Origin: an uncultured Prevotellaceae bacterium
GTDB taxonomy: Bacteria; Bacteroidota; Bacteroidia; Bacteroidales; Bacteroidaceae
Reading direction: 5' to 3'
Length of the DNA: 64,000 nucleotides
Assembly: GCA_902770195.1 (NCBI GenBank)
Contig: CACXSA010000001.1
Coordinates: 148,374 to 212,373 of the forward strand
The first letter of the stretch is position 1, and the number at the start of each line of letters is the position of its first letter. Positions 1-9,513 of this stretch are shown piece after piece. The notes under the pieces are model-generated. The model saw only the letters and a program-made list of their open reading frames with translations, searched no databases and had not been told where the DNA came from. The translations under genes and the position numbers were made by a program.

Positions 1-2601
1 TTTAGAAACGGTCGAAACGATTTATATGGAGAGTTTGCCGCCATCCCAAGACGTACTGGATGGACCAACAAACCATTCCAGATGTTCAAGTATATCATCC
101 CGGTTGATACAGAGTCTGATCATCGTCATAAAATTGACGTAAAGGAACTCTATCCTACTGTTGCAGAAATGGTTTATTTCTTGAATATGGGTAATGTCAA
201 GAACAGCACCATCAGCAACATGAGTAACGACAACCGTCTGGTTAACAGTGAGCTGATACAGCATAATGATACTCGCTGTCTATGGACCACACCACTTATT
301 GCTTATGGCTATCGGGCTATCAAGAAAGCCAATCAGGAACTGAAGAAGTATCTGCAAATAAGGGCTATGTACGAATTGACTCGTTATGGACTGTTAGGTG
401 AAGATATGCAAGAAGAGGAACGTGAACCGGCTAAACAGAACTTTGCAAAAAAGTATATACTTCCTTATCTGACAAATCTTGAAGGCATTTGTCATGCCAA
501 TTCTCAAAGTTTACAGAGTCGTATTGCTAATCTCTATGATGAAATATACCCGTTGAAGCCTGATGGACTTCTGGATAGCAAGTTGGATTATGTGCTCAAT
601 GAAGTAGCTACCAAGTTTGATACAACTGAGTTTGAGAATATTTCCCGACAAGTCTTAGAGGATGTCAAACAAGCCATCAGCAACGGACTCAGCGAAGAGA
701 TTAGAATGCATGGATTGATATACACTAAGACCCTGCTGAACTTGGTTGATGACCATTATTTGGAGAAGGTCATCATTGACAAGTTGGAGGCATTGATAAA
801 GACCTTGCAAAGCCAGCGAGATGACGCGAGATTGAAGTGTGAAAGTTATCGTGGCTCTCTCAAAAAGAGAAACAATGCCGTTGCCTGTGCTGCCAGCTTT
901 GAGGACTACCGTAGTGCCGAAGCACTCTATCAGACTATCAGGAAGTCTATCGAGATTATTCAAAGTTTGACGAGCTATCCTATGGGCTTCCTGGAAGAGT
1001 TGAGACGTGGTACCAACGACAAGGTGGGATTGCAGAAGCTCATAGAAAAGGCTAATGCCAGCTGTGCACAGTATGCAAATGCATATGAAGAGCTGGCCAA
1101 AGAATTCTGTGCATCTGAGAGCAATGCCTTCACTACCTATCTGCCTAACCTGAAAGCCATTGCCATTGGAGAGAATAGTGACTGGCCTGCAGGTTCCCTT
1201 TTCGACCAACTGTACTCAAATTCCATACTTGACTACGACCGTCAGGAAGCCAATCGTATTGGAGGAAAACGTATTCCCGTGCGCAAGTCTGAAGAAAGCG
1301 GCAATAGGAGTCTTTCCTATTATCTCCAGGAGATAGATAAGGACAATATGCTCTTTGTTACATTGGCTCAGTTAGACAACTTCAAACAGGCCGACCTGTT
1401 TGAGAAGCGTGTCATAGAACCTTTGGAGCAAAGTGTTCAGAAGGCTATTGAAAATAAGGGCAGTCAGGCTTCTAAGTGGCTTGATATCTCGTTGGAGCAA
1501 GCCCTACAACAATCAGACTTCCTGCCTGCTGGTCTGACTTTGGAGAAATTCATTGAGCAGTTGGGCAACAAGGATAGCATCCATGTACTCTATCCCATGC
1601 GTAGTGGTGCCTCGGCTGCTGCATATAGGTATTATTACGCAGGCGCATCCCAAACCCTTGCCACCAAGTTGGGCTATCAAAAGAGTGATGGCGTACAATT
1701 TATTTTGGACTCCCAAATGGAGGATCGCTTCCTTATCATGAAAATGCCTATTGGACTTGACTTCTACTCTTATGCATATTTCCAAGCCATAGAGCAGGAA
1801 TACAATAAGAACTTCCCCAAAATCAAGGAACAAGCCGATTCAGCAGGATGTCATACCCACAAAATATTTGCATTGGCCGACCTAAATCTCGACCGCGCTC
1901 TGATGGCAGTCACATTACCTCGAAAGGTCAACTCTCTCGTACAGTTCACAAAAGCGCTCTTTTTCCAGAATGCCCTGAAGGTTATGAAGAAGAGTGCAAA
2001 AGAAACCTATAATGATCTGTTCGGTATTCTTACAATGCCTTCATTTGACATGCCTGCCCAAAGTACAGCTGGCATCGATTCCAATGACAGCTTCATGGCG
2101 ATGTTTGAGGAAGCCGATGTAACAGCTTCTTCAGGAGTCTTTGAAGAAAGTAGCTTGGACGTGGCTGATGACAATTTCCTTGAACTGGACATCAATGAAG
2201 TCACTGGTAATTGGCAGATTGATTTCCATGTGAAGAATGTAGAAATCAAGGCTGATGGAACCCTTAAGATAGATGATGACCTATCGGCCAAACGCTATGT
2301 ATTGGACAAACAATATTTGCTGACGATATCTGCATTTGCTGATGGGCTGATGAGCTTGGAGAATGGTGAACTGCAACGCATGCTTTCCAAGCAGGCAGAG
2401 GCTTATGATCAACTGATGGACAATCAAGCGTTCCTTCAGGCTGTCAGGAGTTTGTTTGCTGAGATTAAGAGAACTATGCTTGAGTTTGGCACACCTCAAA
2501 ATCGGAAGTTTGCTATGTTCATGAGTGCATGGCAAAAGAAACCAGCCAACAATGACTATCTTAGAATTATCATGAACACTATCAACAATATGTTGAAATA
2601 G
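1..2601 (+). CDS. Large protein, probable tubulin-like (Tubulin_2 type), 5' end outside window
   Basis: The reading frame is open from base 1, so the first visible Met (position 82) is unlikely to be the start and at least 867 residues belong to a longer protein. The segment after base 70 (N-K-P-F-Q-M-F-K-Y, then an acidic stretch and a helix) resembles the part that follows the GTPase core in bacterial tubulin-like proteins of the Tubulin_2 family. The GTP-binding loop itself would lie upstream and cannot be seen. The rest is mostly helical with long coiled-coil-like stretches and an acidic patch near the C-terminus. The next gene, a vWA protein, starts 12 bases later, so they are probably co-transcribed. 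The family call is by pattern memory only; it may instead be an unrelated large cytosolic scaffold. Confidence 0.5.
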   Translation, partial: FRNGRNDLYGEFAAIPRRTGWTNKPFQMFKYIIPVDTESDHRHKIDVKELYPTVAEMVYFLNMGNVKNSTISNMSNDNRLVNSELIQHNDTRCLWTTPLIAYGYRAIKKANQELKKYLQIRAMYELTRYGLLGEDMQEEEREPAKQNFAKKYILPYLTNLEGICHANSQSLQSRIANLYDEIYPLKPDGLLDSKLDYVLNEVATKFDTTEFENISRQVLEDVKQAISNGLSEEIRMHGLIYTKTLLNLVDDHYLEKVIIDKLEALIKTLQSQRDDARLKCESYRGSLKKRNNAVACAASFEDYRSAEALYQTIRKSIEIIQSLTSYPMGFLEELRRGTNDKVGLQKLIEKANASCAQYANAYEELAKEFCASESNAFTTYLPNLKAIAIGENSDWPAGSLFDQLYSNSILDYDRQEANRIGGKRIPVRKSEESGNRSLSYYLQEIDKDNMLFVTLAQLDNFKQADLFEKRVIEPLEQSVQKAIENKGSQASKWLDISLEQALQQSDFLPAGLTLEKFIEQLGNKDSIHVLYPMRSGASAAAYRYYYAGASQTLATKLGYQKSDGVQFILDSQMEDRFLIMKMPIGLDFYSYAYFQAIEQEYNKNFPKIKEQADSAGCHTHKIFALADLNLDRALMAVTLPRKVNSLVQFTKALFFQNALKVMKKSAKETYNDLFGILTMPSFDMPAQSTAGIDSNDSFMAMFEEADVTASSGVFEESSLDVADDNFLELDINEVTGNWQIDFHVKNVEIKADGTLKIDDDLSAKRYVLDKQYLLTISAFADGLMSLENGELQRMLSKQAEAYDQLMDNQAFLQAVRSLFAEIKRTMLEFGTPQNRKFAMFMSAWQKKPANNDYLRIIMNTINNMLK

Positions 2602-2613
2602 ATTCGGTAAGAT

Positions 2614-5600
2614 ATGAAACCAACTTGGATTATCAATTTCTCAGAGAAAGAGCCCTTTGGTTCTTTCTTTGAGACCTATTGGCGGGCATCTATGTACAAT
2701 GACCGTGAACAGCAATTGTCTGATGAGGACAAATGGTTTCATTGTTATGATGCAGCATCAGAGTCTGTCACATACGACGAATTGTATCAGACAGCACGCC
2801 AACTTACTGCTGATTTATCAGATGGTCTGCCTAGTCTAATTCGCAATGTCAATGTGAAGGACGAGTTGTGTGTCATCGCACTAGGTGACGTGACAGATGC
2901 CGCTACCATCGGGCGCATGCATGTTTGGATGGCTCAATTGCGCCAGGCTCACAACAAGACACCATGGACTAATTTGAAGCAATTGCGTTTTTATGCGTTG
3001 TTGTGGATGCCTCAGACGGCGAACATCGACCCTGGAATGTCAGCTGAGTCTCGTGGATTCATGAATGAATTAGCCACATTGGAGAGCCTGGACATCAACC
3101 ATCGTCCGTTCCATAAGGTAGTTTTCTTTGAGTCTTCTGTTATGGAAACCAATAGAAAGAACGCCCGATATGCAATGGAGATGGCTGCACTTAGCATTGC
3201 TTTGGGACATAACCTTTTTGTAGGCAATATGGGAGTCAACGATCCAATATGGCTGAATGGTGGAGCTGCGGGAACTTTCTATGAGGCACAAGTACAAAAT
3301 CAGCAAGAGGCTTATACTCTGAGTAATCTGCTACTTGACAAGTTCTGCAATAAGGCTGACGGTGCATTTGTTGATGATACGGAAGTGATGAACTATGTTG
3401 ATAAGGTTTGTGCGCCGCGCTTGGAGCGTATAAGCCCTGACAACATCCTTGGTCAGATGACCGCCAACTGTCCCGCACTTACGCGAGACCGTTTCGAGTC
3501 TAAGAATTTCAGTACAAGTTCTTCTTGGGGATTTAACTATAACCAGATTTGGGAACTATTCATATTAGGCGAGATTGGCGGATTCAAAGCCCGACTCGTC
3601 AATGAATTAGGTTGGGAACTGGATTTCTATGAGACTGACTATTTGCGCAAAGTGGCTGTCAACCAGTTTGAGTATATCAATGACGAGAAAAACAAACTGG
3701 AGCAAATGGTGTTCGACATCTACGACAAAGACACCCGAATGCACCATGTCAGCATTGCCCAAGGCATGAAGGTGCTTGATCGTCTGCGCACCCGTATTAA
3801 GCAGATGAGTTCACAGGCAGAGTCAGCGGCTCTTCAGGATTTCCACCTGACACCTAAGCAGCAGGATGCCTACAAACAGGCTAAGCGTGACCATCCAGGC
3901 CGCAATACAGCCCAGCAGGTGATGCAGGTGTTGGAAACCAAGTTGAAGACACTGCCAGCCTTTAACCTGTCAATGTTTGTCCGTTCACTGGTATTAGGAG
4001 CATTGTTAGGGTATATCGGATATACATACGTACGTCTAGGTGACGTAGCTTCAACTTTAGTGGATGGATATAAGTGGTTGCCATACGTGGCCGCTGCCCT
4101 TGGTTTTACCTTGCCCATATTAGTTTCACTATGTGCTTTTTTCTTGCAAGCCAAGCGTATCAATGCCTTGAAAGATCAGTTTGTGGCATGTCGTTTAGCA
4201 GAGATGAAGGAACATTTCCAAGACTATGTGACAGAACAGGTAAAGCGAACATACGAAGAATTCATTATCTATCTGAACTGGTTAGAGAAGAGCAAGCTTG
4301 AATATCTATCACGCATGCTTTCTGCTGTTCGCCCTGCGGATTTCACCTTTACAGAGTGTGATTGCTTCAAGCCCTTGCTGAATTATGGTATATCCATGCG
4401 TTCAGAGGATTTCAGCACAGAAAAGCCACTGATACCCGTTGTCCATCGTGACGGAGTAACAAAAGAAGATGATAAGCAGGTGGTATCTGGTAAGTTTATC
4501 AAGAACCCGTTGCTGTCTAGTTCACCGGCTAATAAGGTGAATGTCCGTGGTGACTCTTGGTCGCTCTTTGAGATGATGAATCCCTCAAGCGACCAGGAAT
4601 GCCAGAATCTTTGCTTCGACTTGATGGATGAACAGGTGACTATCGCAGAAGGTCGTGAACATACCATCAGCTTTGAAGGTCCGAAGATAGGAGAGAGTCG
4701 TTTGCTGCTGCTTGATTTCTCTTCCAGTATGGAAGGTGAAGCCATAGAGGACTTGAAAGATGCAGTACGTCAGCTTAGTTCTGTATCAGCAGTAGAGTGG
4801 ATTGCATTCAATGATAAAGTCATTGGTAAGAGTTTTGGTGCCGAGTGTGTTAGTATCGATGATTTGAAGCCCTCTGGAGGAACGAACTTCATTCCTGCAA
4901 TCAATGCTGCTGTGGAGTTCCTGAGTGCTAACTTTGTGGGACAGATTGTACTTGTCAGTGACGGCAGTCCATTTGAAAAAGTCAAGGACATTTTGGAGGC
5001 TTGTGCAGGGCTCAATCAGCCGTTGCATACTATTTATATAGGTAAGGCTGAATCCAGCATTATGAAGCAGCTGGCAGAGCAAACAGGCGGAGAACAGATT
5101 ACGGTAGGCAGTGCCAAGGAACTTAAGGAAAACACCATTCAATTGTTCCAGCACGATTTGATGTCGGAAGGGGGCAACTTCACATTTTCCCAGATGTTAC
5201 GGAAATGCCGTATAGACGGTTGTGCTGTGGCATTGTATAATTATACAAAGCGGCTTACCAGCAGTACCCACAACCACATGGCTGACCTGATTACGGACTA
5301 TGGCTATGCTTTTGGTATTGCAGAGTGGGCACAAGTCTCACAGCCAAGCTGTCATCTGCGACAGGCTGCCAGTGCACCCACATCTGAGACCATTGTTCAG
5401 TTGGCACAAGGAAGTGGACGAGACTCCGCAGAAAAACTTGATCTTAAGCTGAATGAATGGAATACGGGTAACTGTCGGGTGGCTACAGCAGACACGTCCA
5501 TTGATATGACTGCCATTATGTTCAGTCATCAGTACGTGGAGTTGCAGGATTTCATGTGGGCATGTTTTACCCCCAGTGATACCACCATTAACGATATGAG

Positions 5601-5667
5601 TGCCTTGAAAGCGGTCATGCAGCAAGGCTATCCAGTCATCAATATTTATGGTAAAGTAATAAAGTAA
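2614..5667 (+). CDS. Membrane protein with C-terminal von Willebrand factor A domain
   Basis: The 1017-residue protein has a long N-terminal region I do not recognise. Two hydrophobic segments follow at about 452-475 and 488-513, then a coiled-coil-like stretch. A vWA domain begins near 695. A complete metal-binding MIDAS site is visible: D-F-S-S-S beginning at Asp701, Thr757 in S-G-G-T-N, and Asp783 in V-S-D-G-S. vWA domains with an intact MIDAS normally bind partner proteins through a divalent metal. About 170 residues of unknown fold follow. It sits 12 bases after the tubulin-like gene and 3 bases before the transglutaminase-like gene, which argues for a stoichiometric complex. A role in a conflict or stress system is inference from family company. 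Confidence 0.75.
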   Translation: MKPTWIINFSEKEPFGSFFETYWRASMYNDREQQLSDEDKWFHCYDAASESVTYDELYQTARQLTADLSDGLPSLIRNVNVKDELCVIALGDVTDAATIGRMHVWMAQLRQAHNKTPWTNLKQLRFYALLWMPQTANIDPGMSAESRGFMNELATLESLDINHRPFHKVVFFESSVMETNRKNARYAMEMAALSIALGHNLFVGNMGVNDPIWLNGGAAGTFYEAQVQNQQEAYTLSNLLLDKFCNKADGAFVDDTEVMNYVDKVCAPRLERISPDNILGQMTANCPALTRDRFESKNFSTSSSWGFNYNQIWELFILGEIGGFKARLVNELGWELDFYETDYLRKVAVNQFEYINDEKNKLEQMVFDIYDKDTRMHHVSIAQGMKVLDRLRTRIKQMSSQAESAALQDFHLTPKQQDAYKQAKRDHPGRNTAQQVMQVLETKLKTLPAFNLSMFVRSLVLGALLGYIGYTYVRLGDVASTLVDGYKWLPYVAAALGFTLPILVSLCAFFLQAKRINALKDQFVACRLAEMKEHFQDYVTEQVKRTYEEFIIYLNWLEKSKLEYLSRMLSAVRPADFTFTECDCFKPLLNYGISMRSEDFSTEKPLIPVVHRDGVTKEDDKQVVSGKFIKNPLLSSSPANKVNVRGDSWSLFEMMNPSSDQECQNLCFDLMDEQVTIAEGREHTISFEGPKIGESRLLLLDFSSSMEGEAIEDLKDAVRQLSSVSAVEWIAFNDKVIGKSFGAECVSIDDLKPSGGTNFIPAINAAVEFLSANFVGQIVLVSDGSPFEKVKDILEACAGLNQPLHTIYIGKAESSIMKQLAEQTGGEQITVGSAKELKENTIQLFQHDLMSEGGNFTFSQMLRKCRIDGCAVALYNYTKRLTSSTHNHMADLITDYGYAFGIAEWAQVSQPSCHLRQAASAPTSETIVQLAQGSGRDSAEKLDLKLNEWNTGNCRVATADTSIDMTAIMFSHQYVELQDFMWACFTPSDTTINDMSALKAVMQQGYPVINIYGKVIK

Positions 5668-5670
5668 GTC

Positions 5671-6900
5671 ATGAGTACAAATAATAATCAATCGGGACTG
5701 GTCCAAGACGTAAAGGTTAAGGCAACCGACATGATACTGCCTGCAACGCTTATTTTCTTAGTGTTGTATTATCCCCTTTGTCTGCTCCTACAGGTGTTAG
5801 GAATTGAAAATGTCATTATTTCAGATATTATATTAGTCATAATCTATGCTGCTCTTTGTGGTGGTTTATATCTCATCAAGCATCAATGCACGATGAATAA
5901 CAAACCCATGAGTGATATAGTACCACTAATTAATGCAAATGTTGGTGTGAAGTTCCTCAATTGGGCCATCATCACTTTGGCTGTTGCGCTGGCAGGTGTA
6001 TGCATACAAAATGGGCATGCTATTCTTTTGCCTGCATTCCTTTCGATCATTGTTGGGTTCTATATTAACCAATCTGTAGGTCAGAAGTTGTGGGAATTGC
6101 GTGAGCCAAGTGCCGCTTGGCGTCCCTATCACAATCCCAATTTCACACCAACACCACCCCAGCCACAGCAAGGAAGGCGTATTGTAACACGCAAGTTCTC
6201 TTGGACGGAGATTCTTAATGACATGGGAGTTAAGACCATTGGAACTGACGAGGTAGAAGTGATGTTTGTGGAAGCGGACTACACCGATGAGAACTCTCCC
6301 CACTATGTTCGCTCTGGTAATCCCTTCAAGAACGGACAACCCATGAGTGACGCAGACTATACTTCCATGGCAGCAACAGTTAAGGCAGGCAGTGGAGATC
6401 CATATGAACGTACTGCTCTGTCTCTCATTGTGCAGAGCGCAGAAGAAGTATGTGACAAATATCATCTGGCAGAATATGAGATGTATAACCTATTGTTGCG
6501 TTTCTGTCAGTACAGCATTGAATACAAGGTAGATGACGAAAGTGCTGCCATAAATAATATAGGTGAATACTTCCGTTTCCCGGGTGAGACCTTGTTTGAT
6601 GGAGAGGGCGATTGCGATTGTAAGTCTATCTTGGCATATAGCCTGTTTGACATGTTAGGTGCAGATGCAGATTTGGTGTCTGTTTGTGTTACAGGAGATG
6701 ACAATCCAAACAATCTTCACAATCATGCAGCCCTTATTCTCAGAGACAACACCAAGAAAGTAAAACTGCCGCCAACATATCCAAAAGTTCATCTGAAAGG
6801 AATTGACGGTCTTGTCGTTTATTGTGAACCAACAGGAAAAGGCTACAAGCCTGGCGAAATTGGTCCCAATGTCGATCAGAATTCTGTGTTAGTGATCTAA
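5671..6900 (+). CDS. Membrane protein with transglutaminase-like cysteine peptidase domain
   Basis: The 409-residue protein starts with about four hydrophobic helices within residues 20-140 (two clear hairpins). A proline-rich linker near 165 leads to a cytosolic domain. The C-terminal half carries a transglutaminase/papain-like signature: G-D-C-D-C-K with Cys315 and Cys317, His350 and His352 in H-N-H, and Asp359, in the Cys-His-Asp order of that superfamily. Which Cys is catalytic cannot be settled by eye. The fold usually acts as a protease or cross-linking enzyme. The start at 5671 lies 3 bases after the vWA stop, so translational coupling is likely. Its partner is probably the vWA protein. 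Confidence 0.65.
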   Translation: MSTNNNQSGLVQDVKVKATDMILPATLIFLVLYYPLCLLLQVLGIENVIISDIILVIIYAALCGGLYLIKHQCTMNNKPMSDIVPLINANVGVKFLNWAIITLAVALAGVCIQNGHAILLPAFLSIIVGFYINQSVGQKLWELREPSAAWRPYHNPNFTPTPPQPQQGRRIVTRKFSWTEILNDMGVKTIGTDEVEVMFVEADYTDENSPHYVRSGNPFKNGQPMSDADYTSMAATVKAGSGDPYERTALSLIVQSAEEVCDKYHLAEYEMYNLLLRFCQYSIEYKVDDESAAINNIGEYFRFPGETLFDGEGDCDCKSILAYSLFDMLGADADLVSVCVTGDDNPNNLHNHAALILRDNTKKVKLPPTYPKVHLKGIDGLVVYCEPTGKGYKPGEIGPNVDQNSVLVI

Positions 6901-6912
6901 TAATAAGGTATA

Positions 6913-6987
6913 ATGGCAATATTTTCCAATATTCAGAGGATTGGTATTTATGAGGTGAAGCGTCTCATCAAGGAGAATAACTATTAA
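6913..6987 (+). CDS. Possible 24-residue small protein
   Basis: The 97-base gap between the transglutaminase-like gene and the next large gene holds a short ATG-started frame of 24 codons ending in TAA. It begins M-A-I-F-S-N-I-Q-R-I and is rich in Ile and Lys. I do not recognise it. It could be a real small protein, a remnant of a lost gene's N-terminus, or chance. The gap shows no Bacteroidota -7 element, so it would belong to the same transcript as its neighbours. Confidence 0.25.
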   Translation: MAIFSNIQRIGIYEVKRLIKENNY

Positions 6988-6997
6988 CTGAAAACGT

Positions 6998-8032
6998 ATG
7001 TTTAAGGTATTTATAGCAGAGAATATCCTGAGGAATATCATTCAAGCAGAGAGTCAACGACCAAATAATTCCCGGTCAAACCTGTTCAAGATTCTTAAGT
7101 CTGCCAAGAATCTCTATGTGGCTATGGATGCTCCTGATTCTTCATGGATTAAGCAGTTAAAAGACAATTATGGTCTTGTGGCTGATACTACAAGAACAGC
7201 ATATATAAAGCAGATTTCCACGAAGCCAGAGTCCGTACTTAAGAATCCTTCATCGTTGTTTATTCTTGACATACCCGTTGCTGAAGCAAAAAAGATTCAG
7301 GTTGAGTATGGCGTGATGTGCCGAAGCGGCATGGACACTAATGTCTCTGCACTTATCGACATCAACGACGAACATACTACAGACAAGGATGAGCCATTGG
7401 GAAGGGGGTGGGACTCGGTATTGGATAGCGTGGAGCCGCTGCCTTCTAACGCACTCATCTTGACAGACCGTTATCTGTTCAAAACCACCAATGCGAAATA
7501 TGGCAATGGCTTCGATAATGTGCGCAGTATTCTTACCGAATTGCTGCCCCGTGAATTAAATACCACCTATCAGATTACTGTTGTTTTTGATAAACAAAAT
7601 TTCAACGCCCTCTATGACTTTCAGACCATTGCCAAACGGCTGAACAATATCAAGGATGAACTGAAACGTCCCTATCCAATAACGATGGAGGTGCTGGGAA
7701 TGACAGAAGATAATGATACCTATTATCATCTTCACAACCGTCGTATTGTGTCCAACTACTTCGTGGTAAAGATGGATTACAGCCTTGCAGCATTCAATAA
7801 GACCATTGGAACGGCCGACCAGACCATCACGCCTCAGGTGCTGTTTACAGAGGACAGCTTGAATCGTCATTCTACGGCTCCGTTAAAATCTATGGAACAG
7901 ATAGTCAATGCACTTCGTATGTTCTCGAATTCTCTTTCATCCCCCTACACCAAACATGACAGCTACTATTATGCAGTCAATGGTGAATGGATGGAAAAGT
8001 GTATAGCAATTAGGAATAGGTTGATAAAATAG
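6998..8032 (+). CDS. Hypothetical protein in the vWA/transglutaminase module
   Basis: The 344-residue soluble protein has no signal peptide or membrane segment. I do not recognise the family. Visible features are alternating strand/helix predictions, a run reading S-L-F-I-L-D-I-P-V near residue 87, and a conserved-looking S-N-Y-F-V-V-K-M-D segment near 250. The pattern 'default strand, then long linker with N-rich ends' resembles MIT-like domains seen in other vWA-linked clusters, but this is weak. It starts 97 bases after the previous large gene and ends 9 bases before the cytidylyltransferase-like gene. Position alone suggests it works with the preceding three proteins. Confidence 0.55.
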   Translation: MFKVFIAENILRNIIQAESQRPNNSRSNLFKILKSAKNLYVAMDAPDSSWIKQLKDNYGLVADTTRTAYIKQISTKPESVLKNPSSLFILDIPVAEAKKIQVEYGVMCRSGMDTNVSALIDINDEHTTDKDEPLGRGWDSVLDSVEPLPSNALILTDRYLFKTTNAKYGNGFDNVRSILTELLPRELNTTYQITVVFDKQNFNALYDFQTIAKRLNNIKDELKRPYPITMEVLGMTEDNDTYYHLHNRRIVSNYFVVKMDYSLAAFNKTIGTADQTITPQVLFTEDSLNRHSTAPLKSMEQIVNALRMFSNSLSSPYTKHDSYYYAVNGEWMEKCIAIRNRLIK

Positions 8033-8041
8033 TTACAGACC

Positions 8042-8737
8042 ATGAATAACATAGCTATTATTACGGCCCGTTGTGGTTCGAAAGGGTTGAAGGACAAAAA
8101 TATATTGGCATTGGCTGGTATGCCATTGATAGCTTATTCTATTATTGCGGCACGTGAGTCAAGGATGTTTAAAGATGTCATGGTTTCGACAGATTCTAGT
8201 CATTATGCATCTATAGCAGAAAAATATGGCGCTTCTGTACCCTTCTTGCGTTCCGAAGAGTTGAGCGGTGATTTTGTGGGCAGCTGGGATGTCGTGATAG
8301 AAGTACTTGAAAAATATCATACTGCTTTTGACATGCGTTTTGATACGGTATGCCTTCTTCAACCCACATCGCCTCTCCGCTCTGCTCAAGATATAATAGA
8401 TGGTTACCAAGAATTTGAAGAAAAACGTGCAGACTCTGTTACTGCAGTATGCGAGATGGAACACTCACCACTGTGGAGTATGACCCTTCCAAAAGACCTT
8501 TCCCTGAAGGAATATCTCAAAAAGAGCAAGGGTGATTTGCCTCGGCAAAAACTTCCAACTTATTACAGAATTAATGGCGCTCTATACATACGCAGAATCG
8601 AGTATTACTCAGATGGCTCGATAATGCTGCCAGAAACAGAAGTATTTGCATATATTATGCCACGAGAGAGGAGTATAGATATTGATTCCACAATCGACTT
8701 CCGTTTGGCGGAAATTCTAATGAAAGAGAATTTATAA
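8042..8737 (+). CDS. Acylneuraminate cytidylyltransferase family protein (CMP-sugar synthetase-like)
   Basis: The 231-residue protein matches the NeuA/CMP-NeuNAc synthetase family over its full length. The N-terminal nucleotide loop reads A-R-C-G-S-K-G-L-K-D-K-N, followed by the L-Q-P-T-S-P-L-R motif near residue 102 and an N-G-A-L-Y segment near 179. The family activates sugar acids with CTP. No sialic acid or pseudaminic acid genes (neuB, neuC, pse) occur nearby, so the substrate is unclear and another nucleotide-transfer role is possible. It lies between the vWA-type module and the CRISPR genes with 9- and 12-base gaps, an unusual place for a glycan gene. Confidence 0.8.
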   Translation: MNNIAIITARCGSKGLKDKNILALAGMPLIAYSIIAARESRMFKDVMVSTDSSHYASIAEKYGASVPFLRSEELSGDFVGSWDVVIEVLEKYHTAFDMRFDTVCLLQPTSPLRSAQDIIDGYQEFEEKRADSVTAVCEMEHSPLWSMTLPKDLSLKEYLKKSKGDLPRQKLPTYYRINGALYIRRIEYYSDGSIMLPETEVFAYIMPRERSIDIDSTIDFRLAEILMKENL

Positions 8738-8749
8738 AGCATAAAGTTT

Positions 8750-9484
8750 ATGAGTACCGAAAACAACAAGAAAACAGACTGCTTGCCTCGTATTAGCATG
8801 AATGACGGTTTTATCTTATGGACCGCTTATCACTTGTTCGACACACTTAGGCAGGTCTCCTTATTTCAGCAAATAAGAAATATCTCCAGACTATTATGGA
8901 AGAAAAAGTACATGCATACTCATCCTGATGCTTCAAAAGAAGATATGGATAATGCATGGATGACCAACAGGCCATTTGTGACGAAATATCTATTTTCAGA
9001 AATATGGGTGACTTCACACTTGCTGTTGGGTCTTTTGTGCAGTTTGATTATGATTTACACGCCATACTTATGGTTGGGGTATATTGTATTGGGATACGCT
9101 ATGCTCAGATCATTTGAAATATTCGTCTATCACGTCAATGTTCTGCTATTCGACCCGTTACAAGTCGGAGTGGACAATTATCGGATAAAGTCAGCTACAA
9201 GAATGATTATACTGCTTTTCTGTAATATTGCGGAATATGTCCTATGGTTCTCTGTTATCTATATTGTTGTTCTTCGCTTGGACAACGAAAATATCATGGG
9301 TAAGCACATACTGACAAGAAGTATCATGACATTGGCCAATATTTCAGATCCCAATGATTACATCAACTGGAAGATTGCTGTTGTAGCAAATATAGAATCG
9401 GTCATTGGCATTTTTATGAATATCGTATGCTTGGCTCGTTTTATTTCCATATTGCCCTCAGTACGAACTATAGATAAAAACTAG
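8750..9484 (+). CDS. Multi-pass membrane protein of unknown function
   Basis: The 244-residue protein has a cytosolic N-terminus of about 80 residues. About four hydrophobic helices follow, near 83-103, 105-125, 150-175 and 205-230. A conserved-looking stretch Y-H-V-N-V-L-L-F-D-P sits between helices 2 and 3. The topology (cytosolic domain, helix hairpins, short tails) would suit a small channel or an anchor, but no family is recognised. It starts 12 bases after the cytidylyltransferase-like gene and ends 29 bases before the Cas6-like gene, so it bridges the two halves of the operon. Confidence 0.55.
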   Translation: MSTENNKKTDCLPRISMNDGFILWTAYHLFDTLRQVSLFQQIRNISRLLWKKKYMHTHPDASKEDMDNAWMTNRPFVTKYLFSEIWVTSHLLLGLLCSLIMIYTPYLWLGYIVLGYAMLRSFEIFVYHVNVLLFDPLQVGVDNYRIKSATRMIILLFCNIAEYVLWFSVIYIVVLRLDNENIMGKHILTRSIMTLANISDPNDYINWKIAVVANIESVIGIFMNIVCLARFISILPSVRTIDKN

Positions 9485-9513
9485 TGTTATGTTCCATTAA
9501 GAACTAAGAAGCT

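Noticed and set aside
655-1209. 184-codon minus-strand frame inside the tubulin-like gene
   Set aside because: It is the shadow of a long uninterrupted coding frame with co-directional neighbours.
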